Shown piece after piece: positions 34,570 to 43,820 of a stretch of DNA of 57,862 nucleotides; the stretch's first letter is position 1, and every line of letters begins with the position of its first letter. A program made the position numbers and the translations under genes. This stretch comes from Chloroflexota bacterium (lineage in GTDB: Bacteria > Chloroflexota > Anaerolineae > Aggregatilineales > Phototrophicaceae): assembly GCA_011523545.1 (NCBI GenBank), contig WTGN01000069.1, positions 1-57,862 of the forward strand, read 5' to 3'. Below the pieces are notes generated by a model that ran no database searches, had not been told where the DNA came from, and saw only the letters and a list, made by a program, of their open reading frames with translations.

Positions 34570-34671
34570 TCTACCCCCCTCAATCCCCCCATATCAATGG
34601 GGGGAAGCTGTATCGCGTTGGCTCAACTTGGGATGTCTGGCGAGAAACCTGCGAGTTGCTGGCGGAAAAAC
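34570..34671 (+). repeat. Long direct repeat copy 1 (families C/D)
   Basis: CTACCCCCCTCAATC, hairpin CCCCCC-ATATCAAT-GGGGGG, then AGCTG, CAACTTGGGATGTCTGGC and GTTGCTGGC. The same ~100-base arrangement recurs at 36694-36795. Confidence 0.8.
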
Positions 34672-34691
34672 TAGAGTGCGCGCAGTTTTTG

Positions 34692-34737
34692 CTCCCCTTC
34701 CCTAGCTCGCTGGGGCAAGGGGCCGGGGGATGGGGTA
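34692..34737 (+). repeat. Family B G-rich element in methyltransferase leader
   Basis: CCCCTTCCCTAGCTCGCTGGGG then AAGGGGCCGGGGGATGGGG, a G-quadruplex-like pattern, ending 14 bases before the ATG. Confidence 0.8.
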
Positions 34738-34751
34738 GAGAAAGCGCTATC

Positions 34752-35549
34752 ATGAAAGATTACAGTAAGACGCCCCTCGTCCATGACCGGGTGGCCGAGC
34801 TCTACGACCAGGCGCGGCCAGGTTATCCGGCCGCCCTCTTCGATGACATCGTCCGCTACGCCCGGCTGCAGGAGAAGGCGCGCCTGCTCGAAATCGGCTG
34901 TGGCACCGGACAGGCGACCCTGCCGCTGGCCGAGCGCGGTCATGCCATCGACTGCGTGGAACCGGGCGCGCGCATGGTCGCCATCGCTCGCGCCAAGCTG
35001 GCTGACTTTCCGGCCGCCACAGTGATCTGCACCGACTTCGAGAGTTTTTCCAGCCGACCTGCCAGTTACGATCTCCTGTTATCCGCCACCGCCTTCCATT
35101 GGCTGGACCCGGCGATTCGCTTTCAGAAGGCGCATGAGCTGCTGAAAAAGGGCGGGGCGCTGGCACTGTTCTGGCACCGGCCGACGCAGACGGGCATCAG
35201 TCGCGATTTCGAAGACGCGCTGCAGGCGGTCTACCGACGGGTTGCGCCGGAGTTGGCCAGCAAGTACGAGCCGGCGCCCAGCCCCGACCTGGTCAGGACC
35301 GAGTATGAGGCGCTCATCCCGGCCAGTGGTTATTTTGCTGAGCTCGCGATTCGCAAGCACAGGGTCGCCACCGAATACAGCGCCGCCGCCTATGCGGACC
35401 TGCTCGAGACATTCTCCGACCACCAGTCCCTGGAACCGGCCAAACGACTTCAACTGCTGTCGGAAGTCCGGCGCATGATAGAGCTGGAGTTCGCGGGGGC
35501 GGTTGTCCGGGAGACGGTGGCGCTGCTTTATCTCGCCCGCCGCAATTGA
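34752..35549 (+). CDS. SAM-dependent methyltransferase (class I)
   Basis: 265 residues. Motif I LEIGCGTGQAT, acidic residue in DCVEPG (motif II) and the post-motif AFHWLDP, typical of the UbiE/trans-aconitate-like small-molecule methyltransferases. The frame is open from 34656, but the upstream part is repeat DNA; ATG 34752 gives the usual MKDYSK...VAELYDQARPGYP start. Acceptor substrate unknown. Confidence 0.82.
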   Translation: MKDYSKTPLVHDRVAELYDQARPGYPAALFDDIVRYARLQEKARLLEIGCGTGQATLPLAERGHAIDCVEPGARMVAIARAKLADFPAATVICTDFESFSSRPASYDLLLSATAFHWLDPAIRFQKAHELLKKGGALALFWHRPTQTGISRDFEDALQAVYRRVAPELASKYEPAPSPDLVRTEYEALIPASGYFAELAIRKHRVATEYSAAAYADLLETFSDHQSLEPAKRLQLLSEVRRMIELEFAGAVVRETVALLYLARRN

Positions 35550-35637
35550 CATGCGGGTCGCTCGAATAAGTAGCGATTGCCATTCGCGTGTAAAATCTTC
35601 GTAAGGTCTTAACCGGAAATGTGAACGAGGAGCGTGC

Positions 35638-36618
35638 ATGATCCGCGCTTTAATCACCGGCGGGGCTGGCTTCGTCGGCAGTCATCTGGCCGAGCGGCTG
35701 CTGGCGGGCGGCTACCGGGTCACCGTCATTGACAACTTGTCGACTGGGCGCTTGGGCAACATTGAATGCCTCATGGCCGATACCAACTTCAGCTACGCCG
35801 TCGAGGACATCCGCAACATCCATGTGATCGACCGCCTCGTCAGCGAATGCGACATCATTTTTCACCTGGCGGCCGCGGTTGGCGTGCGCAATATCATCGA
35901 CCAACCTATCAACACCATCGAAGTCAACATCGGCGGGACGGAAATGATCCTCAAGACAGCCAGCCGTTATCGCCGCCGCGTGCTGATCGCGTCCACTTCC
36001 GAAGTCTATGGCAAAGGCGTCACCTTCCCCTTCCGCGAAGACGATGACACGCTGTCCGGCCCGACCCGGCGCAGCCGCTGGAGTTATGCCGCCTCCAAAG
36101 CGATAGACGAGTTTCTGGCTTTCGCTTATCACGAAGAGGTCGGCTTGCCGGTTACGCTCTTCCGCCTCTTCAACACCGTCGGCCCGCGCCAGATCGGGCA
36201 ATACGGCATGGTGGTGCCGCGTTTTGTGCGTTGGGCGCTGGCGAATGAGCCGATCCAGGTTTATGGCGACGGCGGGCAACAGCGCTGCTTCGCCAATGTC
36301 TATGATGTTGTCGGGGCGATCCAGGGCTTGGCGGAATCCGATGATACCATCGGCGAACTTTATAATATCGGCAGCAGCGAAGAGATCAGCATTATGGCAT
36401 TGGCGCGGCGCATCCGTGACCGGGCCGACAGCGCTTCCGCAATCAAGCTGATCCCCTACGACCAGGCTTATCAGCAAGCCGGTTTTGAAGATTTCCGCCG
36501 CCGCGTGCCCTGCATCAAGAAGATTCAATCCGCCATTGGCTGGGCGCCGACGACGCCGCTGGACAAGACCATCGATCAAATCATCGCTCATCATCAGGGG
36601 GATATGCGCGAAAGGTGA
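35638..36618 (+). CDS. NAD-dependent nucleotide-sugar epimerase/dehydratase
   Basis: 326 residues, extended short-chain dehydrogenase. Rossmann motif GGAGFVGS (8-15), STSEVYG segment and catalytic Y150xxxK154 (SYAASK). Related to UDP-glucose 4-epimerases, dTDP-glucose dehydratases and UDP-glucuronate decarboxylases. GAGGAG lies six bases before the ATG. It precedes a glycosyltransferase, consistent with surface polysaccharide synthesis. Confidence 0.88.
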   Translation: MIRALITGGAGFVGSHLAERLLAGGYRVTVIDNLSTGRLGNIECLMADTNFSYAVEDIRNIHVIDRLVSECDIIFHLAAAVGVRNIIDQPINTIEVNIGGTEMILKTASRYRRRVLIASTSEVYGKGVTFPFREDDDTLSGPTRRSRWSYAASKAIDEFLAFAYHEEVGLPVTLFRLFNTVGPRQIGQYGMVVPRFVRWALANEPIQVYGDGGQQRCFANVYDVVGAIQGLAESDDTIGELYNIGSSEEISIMALARRIRDRADSASAIKLIPYDQAYQQAGFEDFRRRVPCIKKIQSAIGWAPTTPLDKTIDQIIAHHQGDMRER

Positions 36619-36693
36619 GGGCGCGCCCTATCAGGTCGACCGGCAAACGGAAATGATGTAGGACTGGTCCGAGTCTTGTTTGCCCGCCCCCGG

Positions 36694-36795
36694 TCTACCC
36701 CCCTCAATCCCCCCATAGCAATGGGGGGAAGCTGTTTCGCGTTGAATCAACTTGGGATGTCTGGCAAATAGCCGTTAATTTGCTGGCAAAATTCA
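36694..36795 (+). repeat. Long direct repeat copy 2 (families C/D)
   Basis: Second copy of 34570-34671, hairpin CCCCCC-ATAGCAAT-GGGGGG, with CAACTTGGGATGTCTGGC in common. In both places a family B element and a start codon follow. Confidence 0.8.
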
Positions 36796-36831
36796 CAGAG
36801 TTCCGACAGTCTTGGCTCCATCTCCTTGATT

Positions 36832-36880
36832 CGTCGGATGCCCGCCATAGAGATGGCGGGAGAGGCCGGGGGAGGGGTTT
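36832..36880 (+). repeat. Family B element in glycosyltransferase leader
   Basis: CCCGCCATAGAGATGGCGGGAG hairpin followed by AGGCCGGGGGAGGGGTTT. Its G-tract ends about ten bases before the GTG start and probably acts as the ribosome site. Confidence 0.75.
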
Positions 36881-36887
36881 CCCGCTC

Positions 36888-38024
36888 GTGCATGTCGCCA
36901 TAAACGGCTGGTTCTACGATCAGGAATCGACCGGCAGCGGACAGTACTTGCGGCGCTTGCTGGCAAACCTGCGCAAAGTCGATCCCGCGCTTGAGCTTTC
37001 GCTGGTCCTCCCGCCGCATGTTGCTGCCGCGCCCGACCTGCCTGCGGGCGTCGCTGGCGTTCAGTCCGGCCGGCGACGGCAAGCGAGCAAGTGGGGAAAG
37101 GTCTACTTCGAGCAGCGCGCTTTTCCGCGCGTTGCCCGCGAGGTCGGCGCGGATATCGCCCATGTACCGTACTGGGGTACGCCGATGGCATGCCCTGTGC
37201 GGCTGATCACGACCGTTCTTGATGTCATTCCCCTGCTCTACCCCATCTATAATCAGGGGCCGCTCACGTCGCTTTACACCGCCCTCGTCACTTCGGCCGC
37301 GCGCGGCAGCAACCACATCATCACCATCAGCGAGACGGCGAAAGTCGATATTGAAGACCAGCTGCGCATCCCCGAGGGCGATATCAGCGTCACCTATCTG
37401 GCGCCAGACGAGCGTTTCCATCCCCGAATCGGCGCTGAGGGCGATGAAGCGGTTCGCGCCAAGTACGATCTGCCCGAGCGCTTCGTGCTCTACCTGGGCG
37501 GTTTCGACTGGCGCAAGCAAGTGAACGAGCTGCTGCTCGCCTACACCTATGTGGGCGAGGCCGACGGCGATACCTTCCCGCTCGTGATCGCCGGGCGCGA
37601 ACCCGTCTACGACAACCGGCTCTTCCCGGATCTGCGCGCATACAGCCGGCGGCTGCGCATCGACGACTACGTCAAGTGGGTCGGCTTCGTCGACGAGGCG
37701 GACAAACCGGCGCTATATCGCCTGGCTGATGTTTTTGTCTTCCCCAGCCTCTACGAAGGCTTTGGTTTGATGGCGCTGGAAGCGATGGCATCGGGCACGC
37801 CGGTGGTGACATCAAAGGCCATCGTCTTTGAAGAGATACTGGAAGACGCCGCCTATATCGTCAATAATGCCCGTGAGATGGCCGGCGCGGTGCTCGCCCT
37901 GCTCATACAGCAGCCGCTGCGCGAAACGATGATCAATCAGGGCCTGGCGCTGGCGAGCAATTTCAGCTGGCGAAAAACTGCCGAAGAGACGCGCGAAGTT
38001 TATGAACGCGTCATGCGCGATTGA
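36888..38024 (+). CDS. Glycosyltransferase family 4
   Basis: 378 residues, GT-B fold. N-terminal domain starts VHVAINGWFYDQ; the C-terminal domain has LYLGGFDWRK and the donor-binding motif FPSLYEGFGLMALEAMASGTPVV with the E-x7-E pair. The frame is open from 36780, but the upstream codons are repeat DNA, so GTG 36888 is chosen. Most likely a nucleotide-sugar-dependent transferase for surface glycans, with the epimerase gene 5' of it. Confidence 0.85.
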   Translation: MHVAINGWFYDQESTGSGQYLRRLLANLRKVDPALELSLVLPPHVAAAPDLPAGVAGVQSGRRRQASKWGKVYFEQRAFPRVAREVGADIAHVPYWGTPMACPVRLITTVLDVIPLLYPIYNQGPLTSLYTALVTSAARGSNHIITISETAKVDIEDQLRIPEGDISVTYLAPDERFHPRIGAEGDEAVRAKYDLPERFVLYLGGFDWRKQVNELLLAYTYVGEADGDTFPLVIAGREPVYDNRLFPDLRAYSRRLRIDDYVKWVGFVDEADKPALYRLADVFVFPSLYEGFGLMALEAMASGTPVVTSKAIVFEEILEDAAYIVNNAREMAGAVLALLIQQPLRETMINQGLALASNFSWRKTAEETREVYERVMRD

Positions 38025-38036
38025 CGAGCGACCCGC

Positions 38037-38804
38037 ATGAACGAAACGCCAACGGACCGGCGCGACATGTCGCTGATGGCGAAGCTGACGCTGCCGGAAG
38101 CGCATGAGCCACCCTGGAGCCTGCTGAGCGCCTTGCTGGCTGTCCTGGCAATGTTCATCTGCCTCGCCATTATTGGGCCGTCATTCATCGCGGTCGTCGC
38201 CGCCAGCGCAAGGCCGACCCCCTTCGAGTTAATGGCGAGCTGGTCGCTTGGCATGGCGCTGACCAGCCTGTTTGTCTTTGTCAGCCGCCGCGCCAGCGAG
38301 GATAGCTGGGCTGCGCTGCGCCTGAGGCCTGGCGAGTTGGCGTTGCCCCTCGCCCTCATTTTCGGCCTGGCCATCGGCTTGACCGTCGACCTGATGGCTA
38401 TCTTGACGGCCGGGCGCTTCCTGCCGCAAGCGCAGGTCTGGGCGCTGCAAACGGGCGGCCTGCCAAGCTTGATTTTGTCGGCGCTGCTGCTGGTCGTTTT
38501 ACAGCCGGTCGCCGAGACCTTGGTATTTCATGCCGTTCTGCTGCCGCGCCTGCGCTGGCTGCTCGGGCATTGGCTCGGTGTATTCGCCACCGCCGCGGTT
38601 TACGCCGGTTTGCACTACCTGATATTCTTTCAGACAGTCGATGCCGACTTCTTGCATTGGCATGGACTGGTATTGCCGATGTTACTCGCCATATCATTTG
38701 GCCTGCTTAAAGTGTTTTCACAATCGAGCCTGGTCGTGCTTATCGCGCGCATGGGCGCCGGCCTCATCTTCCTGTTGACCGCGCTGGCGCTGGTCGGCGG
38801 TTAA
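38037..38804 (+). CDS. CPBP-like intramembrane protease family protein, degenerate motif
   Basis: 255 residues, about eight helices. The region PVAETLVFHAVLLPRL aligns with the CPBP/Abi motif 1 (EExxxR) and AGLHYLIFF with the conserved His motif, but the second Glu and the Arg are replaced (AETLVFH). It may therefore be an inactive or divergent member. It begins 12 bases after the glycosyltransferase. Confidence 0.65.
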   Translation: MNETPTDRRDMSLMAKLTLPEAHEPPWSLLSALLAVLAMFICLAIIGPSFIAVVAASARPTPFELMASWSLGMALTSLFVFVSRRASEDSWAALRLRPGELALPLALIFGLAIGLTVDLMAILTAGRFLPQAQVWALQTGGLPSLILSALLLVVLQPVAETLVFHAVLLPRLRWLLGHWLGVFATAAVYAGLHYLIFFQTVDADFLHWHGLVLPMLLAISFGLLKVFSQSSLVVLIARMGAGLIFLLTALALVGG

Positions 38805-38831
38805 GACTTGACCACAGGAAAGGACAAGACG

Positions 38832-39650
38832 ATGTCTGTACATCAACTGAAAATCGGCGACATCGAATGCGCCGTGCTGCACGAAGGCGAATCCGATCTC
38901 ATCGCGGCCAATCTGGCGCAGCGTTACCCGGGCGTTTCACAAGCGCAAATTGAGCGCGCGCTCGCGGGCGGGGCGCCGTCCGGCAGCCTCAACCTGCCCT
39001 GCATTAGCAGCGGCGGGACGCGGATTCTGGCGGATGTCGGCTTTGGCGCGGCCGGCGGGCCAACTGCGGGTAATACTGAAGCGGCCCTCAATAGCATCGG
39101 CATCGGGCTGGCCGATATTGATATCGTTTTCCTCAGCCATTTCCATGGCGACCACATCGCCGGCCTAGCGCTGGACGAGAACCGCATGGAATTCCCCAGG
39201 GCGCGCTTCGTGACGACGCAGGCGGAATGGGACGAGTGGATCGGGCGCTGGTCCGCTTCCGACGCGCCGGGGGATCAGAAGAACCTGGAACGCTTCACAT
39301 CGCTGCAAGACAGGTTCAGTTTCGTCAGCGCCGGTGAGGAAATCGCGCCTGGCGTCACGGTCGTTGACCTCAAAGGGCACACGCTGGGTCATGCTGGATT
39401 GCTGCTCGAATCGGGCGGCGAGCGGCTGCTCCACGTTGTTGATCTGCTGCATCAGCCGTTCCAGTTCGCCCATACCAACTGGCACTTCTCTTTCGATTCC
39501 GATCCCGAGCTCGCCGAGGAAACGCGCCGAAATACGCTCGAGCGCTGCGCCGCCGAAGGCATTCTGACCCTTTTCTATCACATGCCTTTTCCCGGCCTGG
39601 GTCAAGTTTCAGAGGAGGGCGGAGCCTTCGTCTGGAATCCCGTCGCTTAA
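38832..39650 (+). CDS. MBL-fold metallohydrolase
   Basis: 272 residues. Metallo-beta-lactamase motif S-H103-F-H105-G-D107-H108, later His in GHTLGH, Asp in HVVDLLH and a C-terminal His (YHMPFPGLG), the full binuclear zinc set. Resembles AHL-lactonase-like and generic MBL hydrolases. ATG 38832 has AGGAAAGGA upstream and is preferred over a TTG at 38808. Natural substrate unknown. Confidence 0.85.
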   Translation: MSVHQLKIGDIECAVLHEGESDLIAANLAQRYPGVSQAQIERALAGGAPSGSLNLPCISSGGTRILADVGFGAAGGPTAGNTEAALNSIGIGLADIDIVFLSHFHGDHIAGLALDENRMEFPRARFVTTQAEWDEWIGRWSASDAPGDQKNLERFTSLQDRFSFVSAGEEIAPGVTVVDLKGHTLGHAGLLLESGGERLLHVVDLLHQPFQFAHTNWHFSFDSDPELAEETRRNTLERCAAEGILTLFYHMPFPGLGQVSEEGGAFVWNPVA

Positions 39651-39674
39651 GCCCGCCTCCAAAAGGAAAGTCCG

Positions 39675-39703
39675 GTACGGGCGAGCCGACGGCTCGCCCG
39701 TAC
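39675..39703. repeat. Family A hairpin repeat, core GAGCC, 13-bp stem
   Basis: GTACGGGCGAGCC / GGCTCGCCCGTAC around a 3-base loop, the longest stem of the family here. Confidence 0.9.
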
Positions 39704-39841
39704 GCGCATCTAGTTCGACCTGGTCCGCTGTCAGGTTTTCCGTATCCGCTGGAATGTGATAAACTCTCTCATCAATCCGCCGCACCCACGCGTCGCGCTC
39801 AGAATCTCAGTTCAAACCCCCTAGTAAGGAGAGTTGTCTCA

Positions 39842-41191
39842 ATGTACCTTCGCAAGCTAGTCTGTCTTCTGACGCTCGTCGTTTTCCTGGCGCTGCCCTT
39901 GGCTGCCGTCAGCGCTCAAGACCACATGGACCCGGCCACCTTTGGGCTGGACGCCAGCAAGCCCTACGACGGCACTCACCTTGACTTCCTGATCTGCTGC
40001 GCGGCGGCGCCACAGTTTGCCTCGGCAGCGTTCAAGGGCGCCGAGGAATTCACCGCCATGACCGGCATCTCAGTCAGCTTTGGCGATGTGCCCTTTGGTT
40101 CGTTCCAGGAACAACTTTACCTGGAAGCCTCCAACCCCAACACCGAATTCGACATCGTCGCCTATGTTGACGCCTGGGGCACCAACATTTACGACTATCT
40201 GCATCCGCTGAATGACTTCGTCATGGACGCCGGCATCGATTGGGACGACTACGGTCCCGCTTATCAAAGCGCATCGACCGGCAACAGCGATACGATCTAC
40301 GGCTTGCCCTTCCGCGGTCATCCATTGCTGCTCCATTATCGCGCCGATGTCCTGGAAGCTGTCGGCGCCGATGTGCCGACGACCTGGCAGGAACTCTCCG
40401 AGGTCTCGCAAGCGATCGTGGACAGCGGTATGGATATCGCGCCCGTCTCCATGTACTACGGCCTGAATGTCGATCAGAATCTATTCAACTGGTACAGCCA
40501 CCTCTGGGGCGCGGGCACCGATATCTTTGATGAGAATTGGGAACCGATCTTCAACAACGAGGTCGGCCTGGCCGCTACTGAACAGTACGCGAGTTATGTG
40601 CGCGATGGCTTTTCGCCGGCGGCGTCGGTCGCCTGGAACGAGCAGGAAGCCAATCAGGAACTGATTCAGGGGCGCGCCGCCATGTTTGTTGGCTGGTGGT
40701 GGATGGCCAGCCGCATGCTCGATGCCGAGTTGCCGGAAGTTTCGGAAAATGCCGCCTTCGCGCCGGCGCCGGGTTGGGCTGGCGGGGACGTCGCATCCTA
40801 CGGCTACCTGTGGCCGGTGGGCATCTTGGCGCAATCAGACGCTCTCGAAGCATCGCTTGAATATATGAAGTGGCTGACCCATCCGCTCACCGAGCGCCGC
40901 ATTGTGCTCGATGAAACCTCGGGCTTGAATACCAACGTGGCGGTCAGGCTCTCGATTCTGGCTGATGAAGAAGTCAACGCGGCCCACGGCGGCTTGCAGG
41001 GCATCGCTTCGGAGGTATTGGCCACCGCGCGCACCATCCCGTTGATTCCGCAATATACCGAAATCGTTCCGATCCTGGCGGAAACCATCAACGAGATCGC
41101 CATAGACGCCAATGCTGATATTCAAGCTATTCTGGACCTGGCCGCGGAAGACGTGCGCTTTGTCATGGAGTCCGCCGGCTACTACGACTAG
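39842..41191 (+). CDS. Sugar ABC transporter substrate-binding protein (importer 3)
   Basis: 449 residues. Signal peptide (LVCLLTLVVFLALPLAAVSAQ), then a family 1 solute-binding fold with an aromatic ligand patch (NWYSHLWGAGTDIF, VGWWWMASR). AAGGAG lies ten bases before the ATG. First gene of the plus-strand importer 3 operon with two permeases and no ATPase. Confidence 0.85.
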   Translation: MYLRKLVCLLTLVVFLALPLAAVSAQDHMDPATFGLDASKPYDGTHLDFLICCAAAPQFASAAFKGAEEFTAMTGISVSFGDVPFGSFQEQLYLEASNPNTEFDIVAYVDAWGTNIYDYLHPLNDFVMDAGIDWDDYGPAYQSASTGNSDTIYGLPFRGHPLLLHYRADVLEAVGADVPTTWQELSEVSQAIVDSGMDIAPVSMYYGLNVDQNLFNWYSHLWGAGTDIFDENWEPIFNNEVGLAATEQYASYVRDGFSPAASVAWNEQEANQELIQGRAAMFVGWWWMASRMLDAELPEVSENAAFAPAPGWAGGDVASYGYLWPVGILAQSDALEASLEYMKWLTHPLTERRIVLDETSGLNTNVAVRLSILADEEVNAAHGGLQGIASEVLATARTIPLIPQYTEIVPILAETINEIAIDANADIQAILDLAAEDVRFVMESAGYYD

Positions 41192-41216
41192 GTTGCGCGC
41201 TCGCGCCTCGCATGTA

Positions 41217-41260
41217 TCCCCTTCCCTCTATCTGGGGGAAGGGGTTAGGGGATGAGGGGC
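41217..41260 (+). repeat. Family B G-rich element in leader of importer 3 permease
   Basis: CCCCTTCCCTCTATCTGGGGGAAGGGG then TTAGGGGATGAGGGG, coding-strand G-rich, ending 11 bases before the ATG at 41272. Confidence 0.8.
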
Positions 41261-41271
41261 AATAGCATTCC

Positions 41272-42255
41272 ATGCGCAAGAAACGCTGGGTGCCGTGGGT
41301 ATTGGTAGGACCCGCTCTGGTTGTTGTGTTTGCGACCACGGTGTATCCCCTGCTGGCGGCGCTCTATTACAGCTTCCACAAGTACGACCTGCGCAAGGCG
41401 CCTCAATTTGCCGTTCAATTCGCCAGCCAACTGGGCGATCCCCTGGTATCGGTAGATTGGAGCCTGGTCTCGCTGAATAATTATGCCCGCGCCTTCAGCG
41501 ATTCCCGTTTCATCAACAGCCTGAATGTGACGTTTTGGTTTACGGTAATTTCCGTTGGACTGTCCGTGATCATCGGGCTTCTTATCGCGGTGGTTGTGCA
41601 GAAGAATGGCCGGCTGCACACCTTGACCAAGATCCTCTTGATCTTTCCCTTCGCGGTCAGTCCCGCGCTTAAAGGCTATAGCTGGCGCTATATGCTCAAC
41701 GAAGAATATGGCATTTATGATCTGCTGATTGATGTCGTGATTGTAAGACCTATCAATGTCGTGATTGAGCTTGTCAACACTCTGCCAGTCGTCGACATTG
41801 CGCCCTTGAGCGAATCGATAGTTTGGCTTGCCGATCGCTTTTGGGCGCTGTTCATGCTGGCGATGAGCGAGACCTGGGGCTGGGCGCCCTTGATCGCCCT
41901 GATGTTCGTCGGCGCGCTCGGCTCCATCGACGAGCAAATCTTTGAAGCGGCGCGCATTGATGGCGCCAACCGTCTGCAGATTTTTTGGCGGGTCACGCTG
42001 CCGCTGCTGCGCCCGGTTATTTTGATCGTCACCATGCTCAAGACCATCTTTTCACTGAAGATGTTCGATCAAGTTGTGACGATGACCGGTGGCGGTCCGG
42101 TGCGGGCAACACAAACCATCAATTATTACATTCATCAGGTTGGCTTCGTGCGCAACCTTGATATTGGCTATGCCTCTGCGCTGTCGTATATCCTGGTTGT
42201 GATCCTGACCTTATTGGCGGCGCTGTATGTGGCCAAGGTGTTGAACCGCGAATGA
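41272..42255 (+). CDS. Sugar ABC transporter permease, MalF type (importer 3)
   Basis: 327 residues. Six predicted helices; EAA loop QIFEAARIDGANRLQIFWRVTLPLL. Between helices there is an unusually long segment (IVRPINVVIELVNTLPVVDIAPLSES). Followed 19 bases later by the MalG partner. Confidence 0.9.
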   Translation: MRKKRWVPWVLVGPALVVVFATTVYPLLAALYYSFHKYDLRKAPQFAVQFASQLGDPLVSVDWSLVSLNNYARAFSDSRFINSLNVTFWFTVISVGLSVIIGLLIAVVVQKNGRLHTLTKILLIFPFAVSPALKGYSWRYMLNEEYGIYDLLIDVVIVRPINVVIELVNTLPVVDIAPLSESIVWLADRFWALFMLAMSETWGWAPLIALMFVGALGSIDEQIFEAARIDGANRLQIFWRVTLPLLRPVILIVTMLKTIFSLKMFDQVVTMTGGGPVRATQTINYYIHQVGFVRNLDIGYASALSYILVVILTLLAALYVAKVLNRE

Positions 42256-42274
42256 ACGGGGGAAAAGGCGAACA

Positions 42275-43201
42275 ATGGCGGTAAATGTCGCCGCAGAAGG
42301 CAGCAAGCGTTCGACTTGGGATAGCATTCGCCAGGAGATTGGCCGGCTGCTGGAAACGCTTGCGCTCCTGCTGATCATCGCCTTTATCATGCTGCCTATA
42401 TTTTGGCTGGCGATGACCTCCTTCAAGCCCGCCGAGAAAACCTATACCACTGACATCATTTTTACGCCGACGCTGAAGAACTACGAAATCATCTTTTCTG
42501 ACGGCACCGTGCTCGTAAACGAAGGTACAGAACGAGAACGCGGGGAAATCGGGCGCAACATGGTACCCAGCGTGGTGAACAGCGTGCTGGTATCTTGCGC
42601 GACGGTGCTGATCGCCATACCGCTGGCGACCATCGCCGCCTACGCCTTCAGTCGCTACAACTTCTTTGGCAACCGCGCCATGCTGATCTGGATATTGACC
42701 ACACAGTTCATCCCGGCAATCGTGGTTGCGATTCCCTTCTTCACGCTGTTCCGTTCGGTGCAGGTCTTTGGCGAGCCGCTCCTGGGGACGCGCTGGGGCT
42801 TGATCATCGTTAATATGTCAATCGTGCTGCCTTACGCCATCTGGATGATCAAGGGCTTCGTCGATGCCTTGCCCGGGGAGATTGAAGAAGCCGCCTATGT
42901 CGACGGCGCCAATGACTTTCAGGTGCTCTTGTTCGTATCGCTGCCGCTCATTCGACCCGGCATCCTGGTGGCATCGGTATTCGCGTTCATCATGTCCTGG
43001 AATGAATTCCTCTTCGCGCTGATCATCGGGCGTGAGATGCGCACGATGCAAGTCGCCCTGATGACAACCAGCGCCATGCGCGGCGTCATGTGGGAACAGA
43101 TGGCGGCGGCGGGCATGATTGTGATGGTGCCGATCTTCTTCCTGGCGATGTTTATCCGCAAGAACGTCGTTGACGGCTTGACCATGGGCGCGGTGAAATA
43201 G
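42275..43201 (+). CDS. Sugar ABC transporter permease, MalG type (importer 3)
   Basis: 308 residues, six helices, EAA loop EIEEAAYVDGANDFQVLLFVSLPLIRPG. Strong ribosome site (GGGGGAAAAGG) upstream of ATG 42275. Last gene of the importer 3 operon. Confidence 0.9.
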   Translation: MAVNVAAEGSKRSTWDSIRQEIGRLLETLALLLIIAFIMLPIFWLAMTSFKPAEKTYTTDIIFTPTLKNYEIIFSDGTVLVNEGTERERGEIGRNMVPSVVNSVLVSCATVLIAIPLATIAAYAFSRYNFFGNRAMLIWILTTQFIPAIVVAIPFFTLFRSVQVFGEPLLGTRWGLIIVNMSIVLPYAIWMIKGFVDALPGEIEEAAYVDGANDFQVLLFVSLPLIRPGILVASVFAFIMSWNEFLFALIIGREMRTMQVALMTTSAMRGVMWEQMAAAGMIVMVPIFFLAMFIRKNVVDGLTMGAVK

Positions 43202-43259
43202 ACCTCGACACATTCCGGGGCAAATCAAGCGCGGAATTGACTTCTTCGGGAAGTAGGAG

Positions 43260-43460
43260 CTAAGTGGGCGTGGAATTCTTCTGGTTCGCCGCGTGATTGG
43301 CATCTAATCCATTCACTTTGAGAAACGCAGCAAGGTCCTCCGCAGTGGGCATCTGCCCGGTGGCGATAAGATGATCCCGACGCATTCTGTTCAGTTTCTC
43401 AATTTCACGCTTTACTTTCGCTTGCTGGTCGCGAATCTCTTGTGAATACTCGTAGGCCAT
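43260..43460 (-). CDS. Small helical protein, second gene of an AT-rich pair
   Basis: 66 residues, mostly charged helix (YSQEIRDQQAKVKREIEKLNRMRRDHL) followed by TAEDLAAFLKVNGLDANHA. No recognised family. ATG 43460 has GGGAG six bases upstream; a GTG at 43478 would overlap the upstream stop. Paired with the 79-residue gene and AT-rich relative to its neighbours, so likely acquired together. An antitoxin role is conceivable but not shown. Confidence 0.5.
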   Translation of the reverse strand: MAYEYSQEIRDQQAKVKREIEKLNRMRRDHLIATGQMPTAEDLAAFLKVNGLDANHAANQKNSTPT

Positions 43461-43477
43461 ACGACGCTCCCTGCCCA

Positions 43478-43717
43478 CTATTGAACCTGCATGATTTCCA
43501 AAACAATATCATCATCGACGGTTAAACAGAAGTATATGACGAGATAACTGCGACCGTCATGCACTATACGCTCTGAACGCATTTGACCATCTTCTAGGTC
43601 TATCCAAAATATCGGCGAATTGAACATGGCGGTCGCAATATCAAGCACTCTTGCATCATCAAGCTCAGAGGCGTCGCGACTCCATTGAATTGTTCGAACT
43701 TGTGTAACACTGAGCAT
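43478..43717 (-). CDS. Small protein with RelE/ParE-like C-terminal strand pattern
   Basis: 79 residues. The end, RSERIVHDGRSYLVIYFCLTVDDDIVLEIMQVQ by parts, resembles the arginine-containing beta-sheet of RelE/ParE toxins (R...GR.Y.VIY....I.L...V), but the N-terminal helices are short and no family match is certain. First gene of the pair with 43260-43460. Could be a type II toxin-like protein; low certainty. Confidence 0.5.
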   Translation of the reverse strand: MLSVTQVRTIQWSRDASELDDARVLDIATAMFNSPIFWIDLEDGQMRSERIVHDGRSYLVIYFCLTVDDDIVLEIMQVQ

Positions 43718-43820
43718 GGGCTTGTCAGATTGTCAGAGTCAGGCGCGCCAAGAGCCAAAATGTACATATTCCCTAATTTGGATGTAATCATAACATAGCG
43801 CAGCCACTACTGCAATCTAC

